The notes beneath the pieces were generated by a model. The model ran no database searches. It worked only from the letters and a program-made list of their open reading frames with translations, and was not told the origin of the DNA. This document shows positions 1 through 11,619 of a stretch of DNA of 64,000 bases, piece by piece. Both the position numbers and the translations under genes were made by a program. Each line of letters starts with the position of its first letter. Position 1 is the stretch's first letter. The DNA comes from Prostheceraeus crozeri (lineage: Eukaryota; Platyhelminthes; Polycladida; Euryleptidae). Location of the stretch: contig CAJQUW010009196.1 in the NCBI GenBank assembly GCA_907163375.1, positions 1 to 64,000 of the forward strand, in the 5' to 3' direction.

Positions 1-609
1 GTAAACTTAAGTTTTGACGCCCCCTTTTGCAGATTTTTACATAATCGGTAACATAACCCATTCCAAGTTACAATTATATTAAATTTTTAGAAAAATCAGA
101 CGGCAATGGGTTTTCGGAGGGATAAGACGTCGCGATCCAAGCCGATGTTTCCTTGTTCCTGTGAAACACGAAACCGCACGACGTTGGAGCCATTGGTAAG
201 GCTACATGTGGCCGTCGGTAGCGTCAAGAGTGACGAATGGGGGCCGTATTCTCAACTGAATTCCTGGGATACACCCATCCACACTGTGAATCACAGTGAA
301 CATTTTGTTTGCCCAACTACGTAGTTCACACTAACCCACATCGAAAATATGTGGATAGCGTCTAAGCAAAGAAGTTTCGTCGCATGCCACGGATCCAGTC
401 CCAACCTTTTCAATTCTTATTTGGAGGAAGGCGTGGGTTCAGCGCAATCCAAACGTTGAGATTCCAAGGAATTGTGAACTACCATTCGAGAAGAATACAA
501 TCTCTTATGAATATGTACTATTTTATAATATAATTGTAACTTGGAATGTGTTATTTTACCATATTTAAAAATTCTGCAAAATGGGGGGCGTCAAACTTAA
601 GGTTCACCC
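1..609. repeat. Non-autonomous inverted-repeat element (MITE-like)
   Basis: The first ~90 bases are repeated as an imperfect reverse complement at about 515-609. Both ends share the core AACTTAAG(T)TTTGACGCCCCC followed by TTTTGCAG, then CATTCCAAGTTACAATTATA. The inside holds no recognisable protein; a 72-codon open frame at 106-324 has no family features. The right arm carries a few more outer bases than the window shows on the left, so the left end is probably cut by the window edge. Confidence 0.6.
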
Positions 610-1379
610 AAAATTCTTTTTATCATGATTTGATTTTACCAAAGATAAAACAAATCTACGATTAAAACGAAAAAGCTTTGTTATTTGTATGGTATACCAT
701 TGCATGCAACCCAGTAAGTGATCTGTAGCTTAACAAGGGTTGGAATGGAACGATGTCATCATGTTTCCAAGGCAAGCAACCAAAGCTTTGACATTTGATT
801 GAATGGCAACTTAGCTGAACAAAATAAGTAATTGTCCACCCGTGATAAATGCAATGTTTCAGTCAGTATTTGCTACTAAGATCTTTTTACAGGAGGAGAT
901 GAATTTAGGGGCTATGAATTCCCGCATAGTAATTTATTAGGCGATCAATTCGAATTTTATGTATTTTACTAATATTTGTAATTTTATTAATCAAATTATT
1001 CAAACACTTCATCAGTAATTGATTAGAAAAAAATTTGATGAAATCAGTATAAAATATTAATTAGGTTTATCAATGCAGCTCTGTTTGAATCATCTTATAA
1101 ATTTGAGTCAAATATTTGATAATATTTTGATTAATTAATCAAATATTGCTGATTTCACTGTTTAATCAAATATTTATTTCACATTTGTAAAATAGGTAAA
1201 AGTTTTACAAATATTTGTCTCACGTTCCTGGTTTTTTCAACCCGGGATATACTACTTCTACTTTTTCAATTGGTAGCACATGTTCCAAGTTTTCTAAATT
1301 TTTCGGTTTACAAGCTTAGGTGATTACAACAGGGTGATGACAATTAGTGGAAAGCATGGTAAGTAGGAACCATAGAGTA
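610..1379. other. Non-coding, AT-rich stretch
   Basis: No gene seen. Around 940-1200 the sequence is dense in ATCAAATATTT and TTGATTAATTAATCAA words that are mutually complementary, so it could fold, but no ends or target duplications are visible. Confidence 0.5.
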
Positions 1380-2245
1380 AATAGGCCTATGTTAGGTAGA
1401 GTGGCAACTCAGCATTTACTAAATCCACAATGTGTATACAATTTCGATTTCAATAAATGAACTTGAGTCGAGACCCAGTATCACCTGTGAGATGTGCAAA
1501 CTTTTACACTTTTGGAGAAATGCACACGAATTTGATTGACCATGCGGTAGCAGTACAAATTAAAGAGCAGCATTCCACAAATCCCCCCATGTCAGAACAA
1601 CTTCGAAAGGCAATATGGTTTGTTAGATTAGCAATTCGATGAGCAACCATTAGCCTGCTAAAAGCTCAGCTTTATTACAATAAGATTATTTTCTTTAGCG
1701 TGATCATATCGCAAACTGCCATTGATAGAGCAAAACCTCGTAATCGAAGAAACTGATCACAATGAGCTTCAAATGATGTAAATGGGTCCATATTACTATT
1801 CAGATTCAAGAAATGACGCCTTGTGAATCACTCATCTGAGAAGCTCTCAATAAGATCTCAACTTTCCCTTGAAGACTTAAGGGGACTTTCGTTATAAAAC
1901 AGTTCATGCAATTCCCTTGATCATCAGCTTAATTTCCGCTTGATTGAGATGCTTGTTAGCAAATGTTCATTCCGTTTGATATCCAACTTTTTCATACTAC
2001 AAAGGGGCTTCATGTCGGCAATACATAAATTTGCAAAATTTTAGCTTTTTGAAAACTGCTCAAATAATTTTATCACAGCAGGAACTTATTCTCCGAAAAA
2101 ACTGAAACTTTTCATATGAAAAGCTTCACTGTATACTTTTTTTTAGTCGACACCATGGAGTAAGTATATTAGGGTCAGCTCCGCATTTATTAAATCCCCA
2201 ATGTGTACACTTTCGATTTTATTAAATCAACTCCAGGTAGTGATG
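1380..2245 (+). repeat. Interspersed repeat, single copy of the 54-kb foldback family
   Basis: About 1690-2160 matches the arms of the palindrome at 53985-55330, in the same order. Shared words include TTTAGCGTGATCATATC, TCAGCTTGATTTCCGCTT-like and TATCCAACTT. A short sub-repeat (GCATTTATTAAATCCCCAATGTG-like) occurs near 1410 and 2190 and again inverted near 55640-55700. No coding potential is evident. Confidence 0.6.
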
Positions 2246-2530
2246 CAAATGGAAAATTTTCCACTTGAAAATTTTGAAATTTATTTTTCGGTGATTGATG
2301 TTTTTTCCTTTGTTTTGGAGACTTATTTTAGTCATTTGAAAAGACTATGTAATATTCAAAGACCGAAAACTTCTCTATCATCCCTGTATGTCAACTTTTG
2401 TAACCAGCACCATTTCCATGCCCAAGTAGCACAGCCCAGTCGGCCCCAACATGGGAAGATACCGTTTTGCCCAATGGCCCCGTGGGCTACCCGAATGGTA
2501 GCAGGTGCCGGCCAACATCAGGAAATGGCC

Positions 2531-2847
2531 GTTTTCCCAGTCGAAAATATCCATTTCTCAAATGAAAATGACCATTTCTCAAATGAAAATGTCTATTTCT
2601 CAAATGAAAATGACCTTTTCTCAATTGAAAATGACCTTTTCTCAATTGGAAATGACCACTTCTCAATTGGAAATATCTATTTCTCAATTGAAAATGTCCA
2701 TTTCTCAATTGGAAATGACCAATTTTTTTTCATTTTTTCTTTAGCCTTAACAAGTTTTTTCTCTTTGCATTAGGTGATACGCGTTAAATTTATCGTTTAT
2801 CTGCAATGTCTGCTATTCATTGTGGGTATCTATGACCGAAAATAAAC
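2531..2847 (+). repeat. Left 317-bp terminal inverted repeat with internal tandem array
   Basis: Matches 4257-4573 inverted over its full length. The outer part (about 2550-2725) is a tandem array of roughly eight to nine 21-bp units, consensus near CATTTCTCAAATGAAAATGAC, with an AAATG/AATTG alternation. Because 21 is divisible by three, the array stays open in several frames and gives repetitive spurious ORFs. The inner part is unique sequence ending AAAATAAAC. Confidence 0.85.
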
Positions 2848-3046
2848 CACATTAGTTACATAGCTAACTGTAACAGCTTTGGTTTAATGATTAATGTAAT
2901 TTATTTTCCAGTCAATGATGAAAGAAAAACGAACCATTTTGCTAATATGTGAGGGTCATAATTTGATTGCAAAACAAGAAAAATTACAGAACGTTATGAT
3001 TTAACTCCACAATCAGTTAAAAAACAGGCATCATGGCCTCAACAGG

Positions 3047-4119
3047 CTACAAGTCCTCCATGTCAATCGCTTTAGGAATGAAGGACATTTGATGTCGATC
3101 ATAATTTGCACAGTCATACGATGGCATCGAGTTCTTAGCCACCTCCCGCCGCTGTTTTAAGCATATTGAATCGGTGCATTGTAAGTGAAGAATCGGCGGG
3201 TCGCTCGTACAAATCTGATCTGCGACTTGTAGATGACGTTTCAACACAGCTTTGAACGATGAAAAATATTCTTCAATTGGGTTGAACATTGGGAATATGG
3301 GGGCAAATACTTCACTGAATGATTAGAAGGCAGGTTGACTTCACTTGTCCGTTTATGGGCAGGAGCGTTGTCCATGATGAAAACAACATCTCTGTCTAAT
3401 AGTTTTTGAGAGCAAACACTTAGAAATTCATTGAAAGTTACATGAGAAACTTTCGTCTGAGTCTCAAGTGGATGAGCCCAGAATATCAATAAGCTGCAAT
3501 GATATTCAAATTCGCACCTCTTGTTGATGGTCGACTCATCGATGCTGGTACACCTCGCTGGGAGCGGCCAAATGATCGAGAAACCCATATATTAGTTAGT
3601 TTCATCGATATATATTCTTTGCGTATGCATGGCGTTGTCCCGCAACCAGATAGCGAAGTCGTGGCGGAGATGTTTGGTGCGTTGATTATTTCTTTCCTGA
3701 GGCTGGACGACAAGCTTCTTCAAACTGTATTGCATGCCATCAAGATGACGATCAACAGTGGATGTACTAACTCTCAGATGAAAATTCCTCGAACAGCTTA
3801 TCTTGTAATTTTTTTAACGTCAGTGTTGGATCGGCGTCAAGTTTGTCTCTTAAAAAAAAGCTGTATGAAGATCAGTAAGCTTCTTTTCACGATGACCACG
3901 TTCGCGTTCTGGAGAATAATCCTCTCGTGCAATACGTTTCGCCGTACTATATTTGATTCCTAAGCTTCTCGACAGGGCAAAAATATTTTCGCCTGATCTC
4001 GAAGCCGTTAAGATACGATCTTTGTCTTGACGTGAAACTTTCTTGTATTCGCGTCGTTGTTCAGCCCATTGTAAGACGAATTCGTCGATGAAATGATGCT
4101 TCACTTGCACAGATCTCAC
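3047..4119 (-). pseudogene. IS630/Tc1-type DDE transposase, broken by frameshifts
   Basis: Read from 4119 leftwards, the N-terminal ~85 residues have a helix-turn-helix look (SRQDKDRIL... FALSRSLGIKYSTAKRIARE). A central piece around 3486-3713 holds the first catalytic aspartate in an ISMKLTNIW/RSFGRSQRGVPA context, typical of the DDE_3 fold. The next piece (3241-3588) holds the second aspartate in VVFIMDNAPAHKR, followed by VKYLPPYSQ. The last (3047-3289) holds the terminal acid in FNPIEEYFSSFK. These lie in at least three frames, so no full-length product can be made. Motif order and context support the superfamily; the exact family is not determined. Confidence 0.75.
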
Positions 4120-4256
4120 GTGACCTTATCCAATGCGAAACGAGGGACGCGTGCAATTGACTTTCTTTGTGTTGCTATTAGTGTTGTGTTCGAGCAAACG
4201 AATTAGATCGATGAGGTTACTAAAAACTACGAGAGGTTGCCATTGCCAACAATGGT

Positions 4257-4573
4257 GTTTATTTTCGGTCATAGATACCCACAATGAATAGCAGACATTG
4301 CAGATAAACGATAAATTTAACGCGTATCACCTAATGCAAAGAGAAAAAACTTGTTAAGGCTAAAGAAAAAATGAAAAAAAATTGGTCATTTCCAATTGAG
4401 AAATGGACATTTTCAATTGAGAAATAGATATTTCCAATTGAGAAGTGGTCATTTCCAATTGAGAAAAGGTCATTTTCAATTGAGAAAAGGTCATTTTCAT
4501 TTGAGAAATAGACATTTTCATTTGAGAAATGGTCATTTTCATTTGAGAAATGGATATTTTCGACTGGGAAAAC
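4257..4573 (-). repeat. Right 317-bp terminal inverted repeat with internal tandem array
   Basis: Reverse complement of 2531-2847 with the same number of 21-bp units. The identical lengths indicate that both arms were copied or homogenised together. Confidence 0.85.
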
Positions 4574-4732
4574 CTGTAGTTAATCCCACGTAAGCCCACA
4601 TGCACCGGCGTGTAAACGACGTTGGCCCAGCAAAAGTTGCCCAATGTTGTCACAAAATACCCATCGTCAGCGCGCATGCATTTAACGTGCACGCAGCGGC
4701 TCCACACCGAGCCGACGCCGAAATGAGGTGCT

Positions 4733-5082
4733 ACCCATGAAGTGCCGAGTCTTCGGGTGCGTCAATCTTGCGATTTTCTTTCTGCAGTACCGCATTAGTT
4801 CCATTCCCGATTATCTATCTGGGCCACAACAACAATGCCGTGACACTAGTTATGGCGATACATATAAAAGCTGCGCTAATGATGTACATACACATCGCCC
4901 GCCATATTTTGAGCCAGAGAAACGGGGATGTGTACATCAGTAGCGCAGCTATTATATGTATCGCCATAACTAGTGTCACGGCATTGTTGTTGTGGCCCAG
5001 ATAGATAATCGGGAATGGAACTAATGCGGTACTGCAGAAAGAAAATCGCAAGATTGACGCACCCGAGTCGGCACTTCATGGG
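4733..5082. repeat. Near-perfect foldback palindrome (~350 bp)
   Basis: The arms at about 4733-4895 and 4920-5082 are reverse complements with few differences, including a 3-base gap near CACCCGA(AGA)CTCGGCAC. A ~25-bp spacer lies at about 4896-4920. Both strands have open frames simply because of the symmetry. No transposase is present. It is most likely a hairpin-type non-autonomous element. Confidence 0.8.
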
Positions 5083-5565
5083 ATAATCAAGCTGACTGCA
5101 ATTCAAAACTCCCTTCCTGATTTAATGGGTTAAACTTACGAAGCGGATAGCTGTGCTATTTGTGAGATAAAATACAATTCTGAAGTTCAAATGTGTATGT
5201 TCTCATCATAAAAAGGGGACTGAAACAATCGCATAATCACACAAGTATTAAAATCTGATACAGAATTACATGATATGAGACTTGCCAAAATGAACACGCT
5301 GAATTTTATTTAGACATCAAACACAGAGATTCTAGAATAAATTATTTATACGTATATACAGCACTTATTAGAAATATCTGATGACCTAGTTTTCCAACAA
5401 CCAGCATAATCACTTAAAAATGAAAGAAATAGCTAAATAGCTATATGAGCATGACTGCAGTTGGCCATCCTTTCTTGCATTAGCATAAATAAATTGACAC
5501 TGCCATCAGTGCTGAATCGGAGAAACTCGGAGGCTTTTGCAGAGAAAAGGATCAATTAGCTCCCC
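5083..5565. other. Non-coding stretch
   Basis: No gene, repeat family or structural motif recognised. Confidence 0.4.
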
Positions 5566-5566
5566 A

Positions 5567-6018
5567 CTACAAAAAGATTCGTCGGAAAGACGTCGGAACG
5601 AGGTATGGTAGTCGGAAAAAGGTCGGGAAATTTTTTTGACCCTTAACATGTTAATTCTGACCTCATTTCTTTGAATTTAAGCAGAAATTATGACAAAAAT
5701 GGTTTTTTTGATTGAGTTAATTGTAGCAAGACATTGAAGACATGAAGACGTGCGGATATGATTGTGATGATATTGATTACTCAAACAAGCTTCAGAAAGG
5801 AAAAGGAAAATATATAACACTTAATTCCTGATCAATTGACGTTTTCATGTAATTCCATAGACATCCTACTTGTGAAATAGCAGATAGGAGGCCTAGGGTG
5901 TCTTTTTTATAATGAGGCTTCGGTTTCCGACGTCGTACCGACCATCGGCCATGCGGACATTCTGTTCCTCGGAACGAGTTCGTTTTCGACGTCGGACCGA
6001 CGTATCTTTTTGTAGTGG
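5567..6018. repeat. MITE with CACTA-type ends
   Basis: The terminal inverted repeats read CACTACAAAAAGATTCGTCGG at the left and its complement, with one or two changes, ending at about 6018. Both subterminal regions are rich in GTCGGA/CGACGTCGG words. No coding sequence is present. The CACTACAAAAAG end is typical of CACTA (CMC) elements, but flanking duplications are not convincing. Confidence 0.65.
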
Positions 6019-6857
6019 GTCTTCAAAGGCAATCCTCCATCTGAAAAATCCAACCTCTAGCAGTCAGAAAATTTCAAAATGCTAATTTTCTACTAACTAA
6101 CTATCTATACCCAAAAACATCGATTCATTTCTATAGGATATGACGGACAACTAGTAAGCATTTTAATGTTTAGCTACTACAGTCTTGCTCAGCTACAGTT
6201 ATTATTTTTATTTGTTATTAAGTAGTTAGAAGAGAGCTATTCAATATTTCCATTAAGTACTGCATCTAACTATATCGTATGATGTCTAACAGAAAAGGAT
6301 TGATTAGACTTGAATAAAAAAACCTTTACAATAGCACGAATGTTGTGAAGAGTGTTCAATCTCCTCTCGAAGTGGCATCATGTACTAAAAGCCATCTATT
6401 TAAAAATTTCATTTTAACAAGTCTTAGAATTACTGTCCGGTAAAGAATACTGAAGCGTGGTAGTAAGTAAAAAAATTACGGATGAACCGTTGAATTTTGA
6501 ATGAGCTAGAGGCTTGATATGAAATTGAAATTAAGTTCGATCATATTATCAATGCCATTTAAGCAATGTCTAAGCAACAGCTTTAAGTAATACATTTCCC
6601 ACTTATTACAAGACAAAATGAAATTGACGTGACTTTTTTACAGAAGCTGCAGTTTAAGATTGCAGACGAATAACAGCTACGCGGTAATGATAGTAAATTC
6701 ACGAATATGTCTCAACTGCAATTACAGGAAAGATAATTAATCTGGATACGAATCATGATTATCAAGCAACCTGGAAAAATCTGAAAGGCAGATAATAATT
6801 ATAATATTAGCAATTCTTGGCAATTTTTATTGATCTGGTAAAGAAAGATTCTGATAT
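6019..6857. other. Non-coding stretch
   Basis: No gene or repeat recognised. The words around 6480 (GATGAACCGTTGAATTT) recur inverted near 7530, outside the palindrome that follows, hinting that a larger repeat unit may enclose it. Confidence 0.35.
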
Positions 6858-7362
6858 CATTTTCCTTTATAGTTGAAATCAATGAAATATTATTATTCTT
6901 CAGTCTTTCTACGCACAAAATCAATAAATTATGACAAAATATATTTCGTCGATCTGGTCTCATCAATTGAGATAGAAAGAAGTCCTAGGTAAAAATTTTG
7001 GAAGTCAAATGCTAGATCATTTGAAATCTCTGTAAAAAATTACAAACAATCAATGTCAATGTCGACATCTACCAAATATACACATATACCAAAGTTCATT
7101 GATTCAATTGTTGTACTGACAGAACTACGACAATCAATGAGCTGTGGTATATGTGTATATTTGTTAGATATCGATATTGACAGTTTGTAATTTTGTAGAG
7201 ATTTCGAATGATTTGGCATTTGACTTCCTGAATTTTTTCATATGATTTCTTTCTATTTCAATTGATAAAGTCAGATCGGCGAAATATAACTTGACATAAT
7301 TTATTAATATTTGTGCCCAAAAAGACTTAAAAATTCATTAATTTCAACTAAAAAGAAAATGA
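6858..7362. repeat. Imperfect ~505-bp palindrome
   Basis: The arms 6858-7100 and about 7125-7362 are reverse complements with scattered mismatches. Outer ends are TCATTTTC/GAAAATGA and the inner core is ATATACACATATACCA/TGGTATATGTGTATAT. No coding content. It fits a decayed foldback element. Confidence 0.65.
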
Positions 7363-8460
7363 TTAATGAAGATGAATTTCTTCATTTTCTGAGTCATGGG
7401 TACAGAGGTGATAATACCCGGAATACAATCTAAACAGGAAGCATAAAGAACTAATCTCCGATGAAATTTGTCATAAAGCTTCATAGCCTCAATAAACATT
7501 TTCACAAAAATAAGTTGAATAAAACTTGAAATTCAACGGTTCATCAGGCGATGTGATCAATGAAACTATAAAAAAAGCTACTGGCGCGCGTAGCGCATCT
7601 ATGAAAGTGAAAGTTAGAGAAGACCACTCAATAGTCCGAGTCCACTTAGTCCGAGTCACATAAATCACTGTGACTTAACTGCGCTTGGGTCTCCGCCTCC
7701 CTCATCTAAACTCTCGTTGTCGCCGCCCATCTTTGCGGTCCCTTGTACCACGCAGATACCTGCTGAAGATCTCCTCAAAATTCTTGGAAGTTATCGTTGG
7801 AAACTGCTGTTTCTTCACAGAATCTGTAACGGAAATGGAACTATTTTACACCCACATAGCTGCTATGTCACTGAAATGGTGTCGCTTTCATATTTCAAGA
7901 TAAAAGTTTACAACATCCGGTGGATATGACGATCCCAGTTGATTAAAATTCATCGGAGATAATGTATTCGCAGACATGTTTCAGTAGACAAGATGCCATC
8001 ATCAGTGACCGTGACAACGATAAATAACAATGATGCAATATATGCAGGACTTAATGGAAAGAAAAATCAATGCAAGAAAGGTGGTTGTGATTTGTTACAA
8101 TTATTCATGAAACAATGCGAATGAAGAAATGACTTCATGTAGAATGGTTGAACAATTTTTGTGTATGGACTGCGCAAACTGACCCCCGTTCAGCGTGGAC
8201 AAGGACGAAAAACGGGGAAGTAAGTAAGGAGTGTGCATGAGAGCGTACATTGAGCACCTTGAAACTTTTGTATTGTGCGCTATATGAATACCGTATTTTC
8301 ATAAACAAAATTTTCAATAAATGAGTAGGGCCTACTTTAAATTGCCTTTGTCGGGGATATCAATATGAAACGATTTTAGAAGGGAGTCGACCTTTCACGT
8401 GTTTGTTTATCGAAGCAGATAATAATAGACCTGTTTCACTATGAAAACTACCCGCAAAAA
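7363..8460. other. Non-coding stretch
   Basis: Short open frames near 7690-7930 and 8135-8317 show no domain features. No other structure is recognised. Confidence 0.4.
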
Positions 8461-8461
8461 G

Positions 8462-8850
8462 AAGGAATGATCATGGGATACTCCATTAAACCTCCTGTAG
8501 TTGAATTCTCATTAGACATTATAGGAAGCAGTGTCGGTTTTTACATAAAGTACATTGATGACACTTTAACTGTCTTTTCGGTCTGCAACCGAAACCCACA
8601 CTTTTTTTAGAACGGTTTAATGCTGTTGATTCATCACTTCATCTTACCATAAAAAATAACCGATAAAGAACTCAATTAATTTTCTAGATATGATGATTTT
8701 CATAAAAATGGCAAATTTGAAACCATTTGTATAAAGGAAACAAATACATTATTGTATACTCATAACCACTCCTACAGTCCCTATTCTTATAAGAACAACG
8801 CGATTAAAGCATTGTACAATATATCTCAAAAACTGCCTCTCAATGGTAAT
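8462..8850 (+). pseudogene. Penelope-like reverse transcriptase remnant
   Basis: In shifting frames the plus strand encodes YIKYIDDTLTVF, which carries the RT catalytic YxDD box, near 8550-8590. After a gap comes FLDM and then GKFETICIKETNT, followed by a tyrosine- and asparagine-rich stretch ending KNNAIKAL. This order matches the Penelope-like RT: active-site box, then LPFLD, then a G-x-T-x-x-x-(R/K)-x-T-x-T strand, then a HP..YK-like segment. Several stops and frameshifts interrupt it. Only the palm/thumb portion remains; no GIY-YIG domain is seen. Confidence 0.6.
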
Positions 8851-8978
8851 ACGCGGCAAATTTGCATTTTTTACGCAGGCCGAGTAAATTTATGCAGGTA
8901 AACTATTGCGTATGTGTAAAGAATGAAAGCACTGTATACATAGATAGAATTTCAATGTGATTACAACTTCCACGTTTA

Positions 8979-9155
8979 GTTGTTGGAGTGACCCCATGAG
9001 CCTGATAACAAAAAAGCAATTTTCATTCAGACGAGCGCTTTCAGATGGTCATCGACTACCATAATCATGCCTCATGGAAAAGCGCCCGTCTAAATACAAA
9101 TTGCTTTTTTGCTATTAGGTCTACCATCATGATAATGGGGTCCCTCCAACAATTG
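8979..9155. repeat. Imperfect hairpin repeat
   Basis: The ends GTTGTTGGAGTGACCCCAT and ATGGGGTCCCTCCAACAA are complementary. The inner parts also pair (GCAATTTTCATTCAGACGAGCGC with GCGCCCGTCTAAATACAAATTGC-like). No coding content. Confidence 0.6.
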
Positions 9156-10166
9156 AATACTGAAAGACCATCATTTTCAAAGAAATTCCACGTTTAGACT
9201 AGACGAATTTATGCATCTTACGATGTGGGAGATTGCATCCATTACTGGACCAGCTGGCATCATTACTGGGACAAAAGAAACATACTTGCGGGACAGTACC
9301 TCGAAAGGGAGGCTCAATTCCGGCGCAGCAAAACCTTTTTTGTGACAGGGATTTCTTGCAAATATGCTTTGACGGCTTCAATGAATTTGGCTGAAATATT
9401 ACTTCAATTCATTTTATATTAATTTCTTTTGACCGAGTGAAACTACTTTTGAGAAGCTGATAAATTTCGTAGACCGGTACAATAATCATGCTTTGTTTAC
9501 TATTTGTACAAATACAGTCATTTCTACTCTAGCTACAAACTTATTGAAAATATTATGCAAGTAACTGAGAAGCATTATTTGCACAATTAAAATTGCTAAC
9601 TGCTAATCAAATAAATGACGGTAATTTTCCAATCATGCCTCCACAGTCTTTTTCAATTATCAAACAGTAATGAAATATTAAAAATACGCAAAACCGAATA
9701 CAATAACGAAAACTGAATGAACTAGATAAACGAAAATTAAAATTCTGGGATGGAACATCACCAAACATTATAACTGAAGACTTCTGAAATCAAATAACCA
9801 CTAGCAATGTGCATCTAATCATGTTAACATGCAACAAGCAGACAATAGTTCAGAGCTTGTTTTTTAGTCTTGACATCTTAGCTTACCGAAAACTAGCTGT
9901 AAGAATGGGCCTTTCAAACCAAACTTAAATCCTTTGGATCCGCTCCTCCCATCTAAGTTGCACTGCAACTGTACGTTGTGCGATAACAGCGTGTCGAATA
10001 TTCTTTTCACCAATTCAGATTCATTCCTTCCACCGATAACGGAGAGACGACGGACCTAGAATAAATTAGGCTTAATTAGATAGTTTCAGCGACCGAATAT
10101 TTCCTTGTTACCGTTAATTAAAATATTTACGTGTCTATTAAGCTCCCGCACTGGTCATATTTTATG
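9156..10166. other. Non-coding stretch
   Basis: No convincing gene or repeat. Open frames near 9200-9420 lack domain features. Confidence 0.4.
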
Positions 10167-10454
10167 GAAACGGCCATGGAATTCTAGATAATAACACCTG
10201 GAATGGACACTCCCTAAATTTCTTCCTCTCGCTGGACGATGAGAGGCTGGCTGAACCATGGATTCCATGGCTGAACAAAGGAGAGGTTTTGGCTCGCTTG
10301 ATGATAATTGCTCGCTGGTCAGCACATTAAGTAAAAGGCGTTAGGATGGGAAGCTGAATAGATGATTCACCACATGTTTCCCTTAAATTACATCATCTGT
10401 GAGCGAAATGCACAGTTAGCAGATTCACTGTTTCACACTTTATCCAACGCCGTA

Positions 10455-11225
10455 ATGCCTTACAAGTGTTGTGCAGTGGGCTGCAAAACGCGATACGACT
10501 CGGAGTTAGAAAATACGACTGCAACTTTGCATCGATTTCCTCTGGAGAATCCTCAGATTCTGAAACTATGGCTTCGACGGCTATCTCGTGAAAACTTTGT
10601 GCCGACCAAGTATTCACGATTGTGCTCACGTCATTTCAAGGAATCGGACTTTTTAACTGATATCACGGACTCGAACAAGAGTAGGTTTCAAAAGTTCGGT
10701 GAACGTCGAAAGAAACTACTGCGAAGATTGAAATCCGGCGCTGTGCCGTCTGTTTTTCCGGAATTACCATCGTATTTCTCTTCGACTAAATCTGAAAGAC
10801 CTACAGAAAGAGCGACCTCGTCTGCGCGTCGGGATTTCCTAAATCAAAGCTTCGAGCAAATGGAAACTGAGCTCAATGAAGCTGACAAAGTGAGCTGTAT
10901 CGAAGACATTGCGATGAAGATCTCAAAAGAGACCCCTCCGTCTGGTTTTATCATTCACCGACAAGACAACATCATTTACTTTTTATACTGCGATCTGTCG
11001 TCCACTCCACCCCAAGTCAAAGGATCCATCATAGTGCACCCCAATTTGAAATTTGAAGTATATGATTCCAGTAGAAGTATTCCCTCCCACAAATTCAAGC
11101 ATATAACCTCCTCTGATACGATCTGCCGCTTGAGTATTCTTCTCAACCTCATGGCTTATGTAAAAAGCAGTCCCAGATTATCAGACGACGGAGATTTGAA
11201 AAATGAAGCAATTGACATATTACGA
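10455..11225 (+). CDS. THAP-domain exon of P-like element protein (exon 1)
   Basis: The open frame runs 10362-11261. I prefer the ATG at 10455 because the product then begins MPYKCCAVGC, the usual start of a THAP domain. The C2CH zinc module is visible: paired cysteines at the N-terminus, W in LKLWLRRL, then CSRHF. The AVPSVFPELP box closes the domain at about residue 110. The remaining ~145 residues are acidic and hydrophobic without a named domain. A strong splice donor (CGA/GTAAGT) follows base 11225 in phase 0. Joining to the acceptor before 12163 keeps the frame and yields about 518 residues in all. THAP domains give sequence-specific DNA binding to P transposases. Splicing is inferred. 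Confidence 0.8.
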
Positions 11226-11619
11226 GTAAGTCAAACATTTTCTGTCTATCCTTACCTCTAATGTTGGTTCATCATTCGTTTGTATATTGCACTGTGTTAA
11301 ATCTAGCTACATTTTAAAATAATTGTTCCAAGTTAGAAAATTAATTAATTATTGATGTTGAACAGGTACTATCATGATGTAATTTTGTAAGTATCAAACC
11401 TAACTACTTGACTCCTCCATTGATTTATTTCAATTATGTTGAAAACATGTATGTTCTTCATTTAGCTAATTTATGAAAACCTTTTCCTACATTTATTCTA
11501 AATAATTGTTTTTCTTTATGCATCATTTAATTTATCTCATCCATTCATTTATGCTAGGCGATCATGTTCCATAAATTACATGTAGGCCTATATATCCGAG
11601 TAAGTATTTGCATAAATTA

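Larger units (their letters stand above)
2531..4573 (-). mobile_element. IS630/Tc1-mariner superfamily DNA transposon, degenerate
   Basis: A 2043-bp element bounded by inverted repeats of exactly 317 bp each (2531-2847 and 4257-4573), starting GTTTTCCCAGTCGAAAATAT. Between them, on the minus strand, lies a broken DDE transposase of the IS630/Tc1-mariner type. No clear target duplication is visible: the flanks are GGCC and CTGT, without the TA expected of this superfamily. The true ends may therefore lie slightly elsewhere, or the element has decayed. Confidence 0.75.

Noticed and set aside
106-324. 72-codon open frame as a gene
   Set aside because: It lies inside an inverted-repeat element and has no domain, start context or codon signal.
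2201-2773. 190-codon open frame with FSNEND-type repeats as a repeat protein
   Set aside because: The repeats come from the 21-bp array of a terminal inverted repeat. The mirrored arm gives the same peptides on the other strand.
2531-2847. The 21-bp array as a CRISPR array
   Set aside because: Units are directly contiguous without unique spacers, and the host is eukaryotic.
4728-5106. Four overlapping frames on both strands as small proteins
   Set aside because: They are mirror images produced by the palindrome at 4733-5082.
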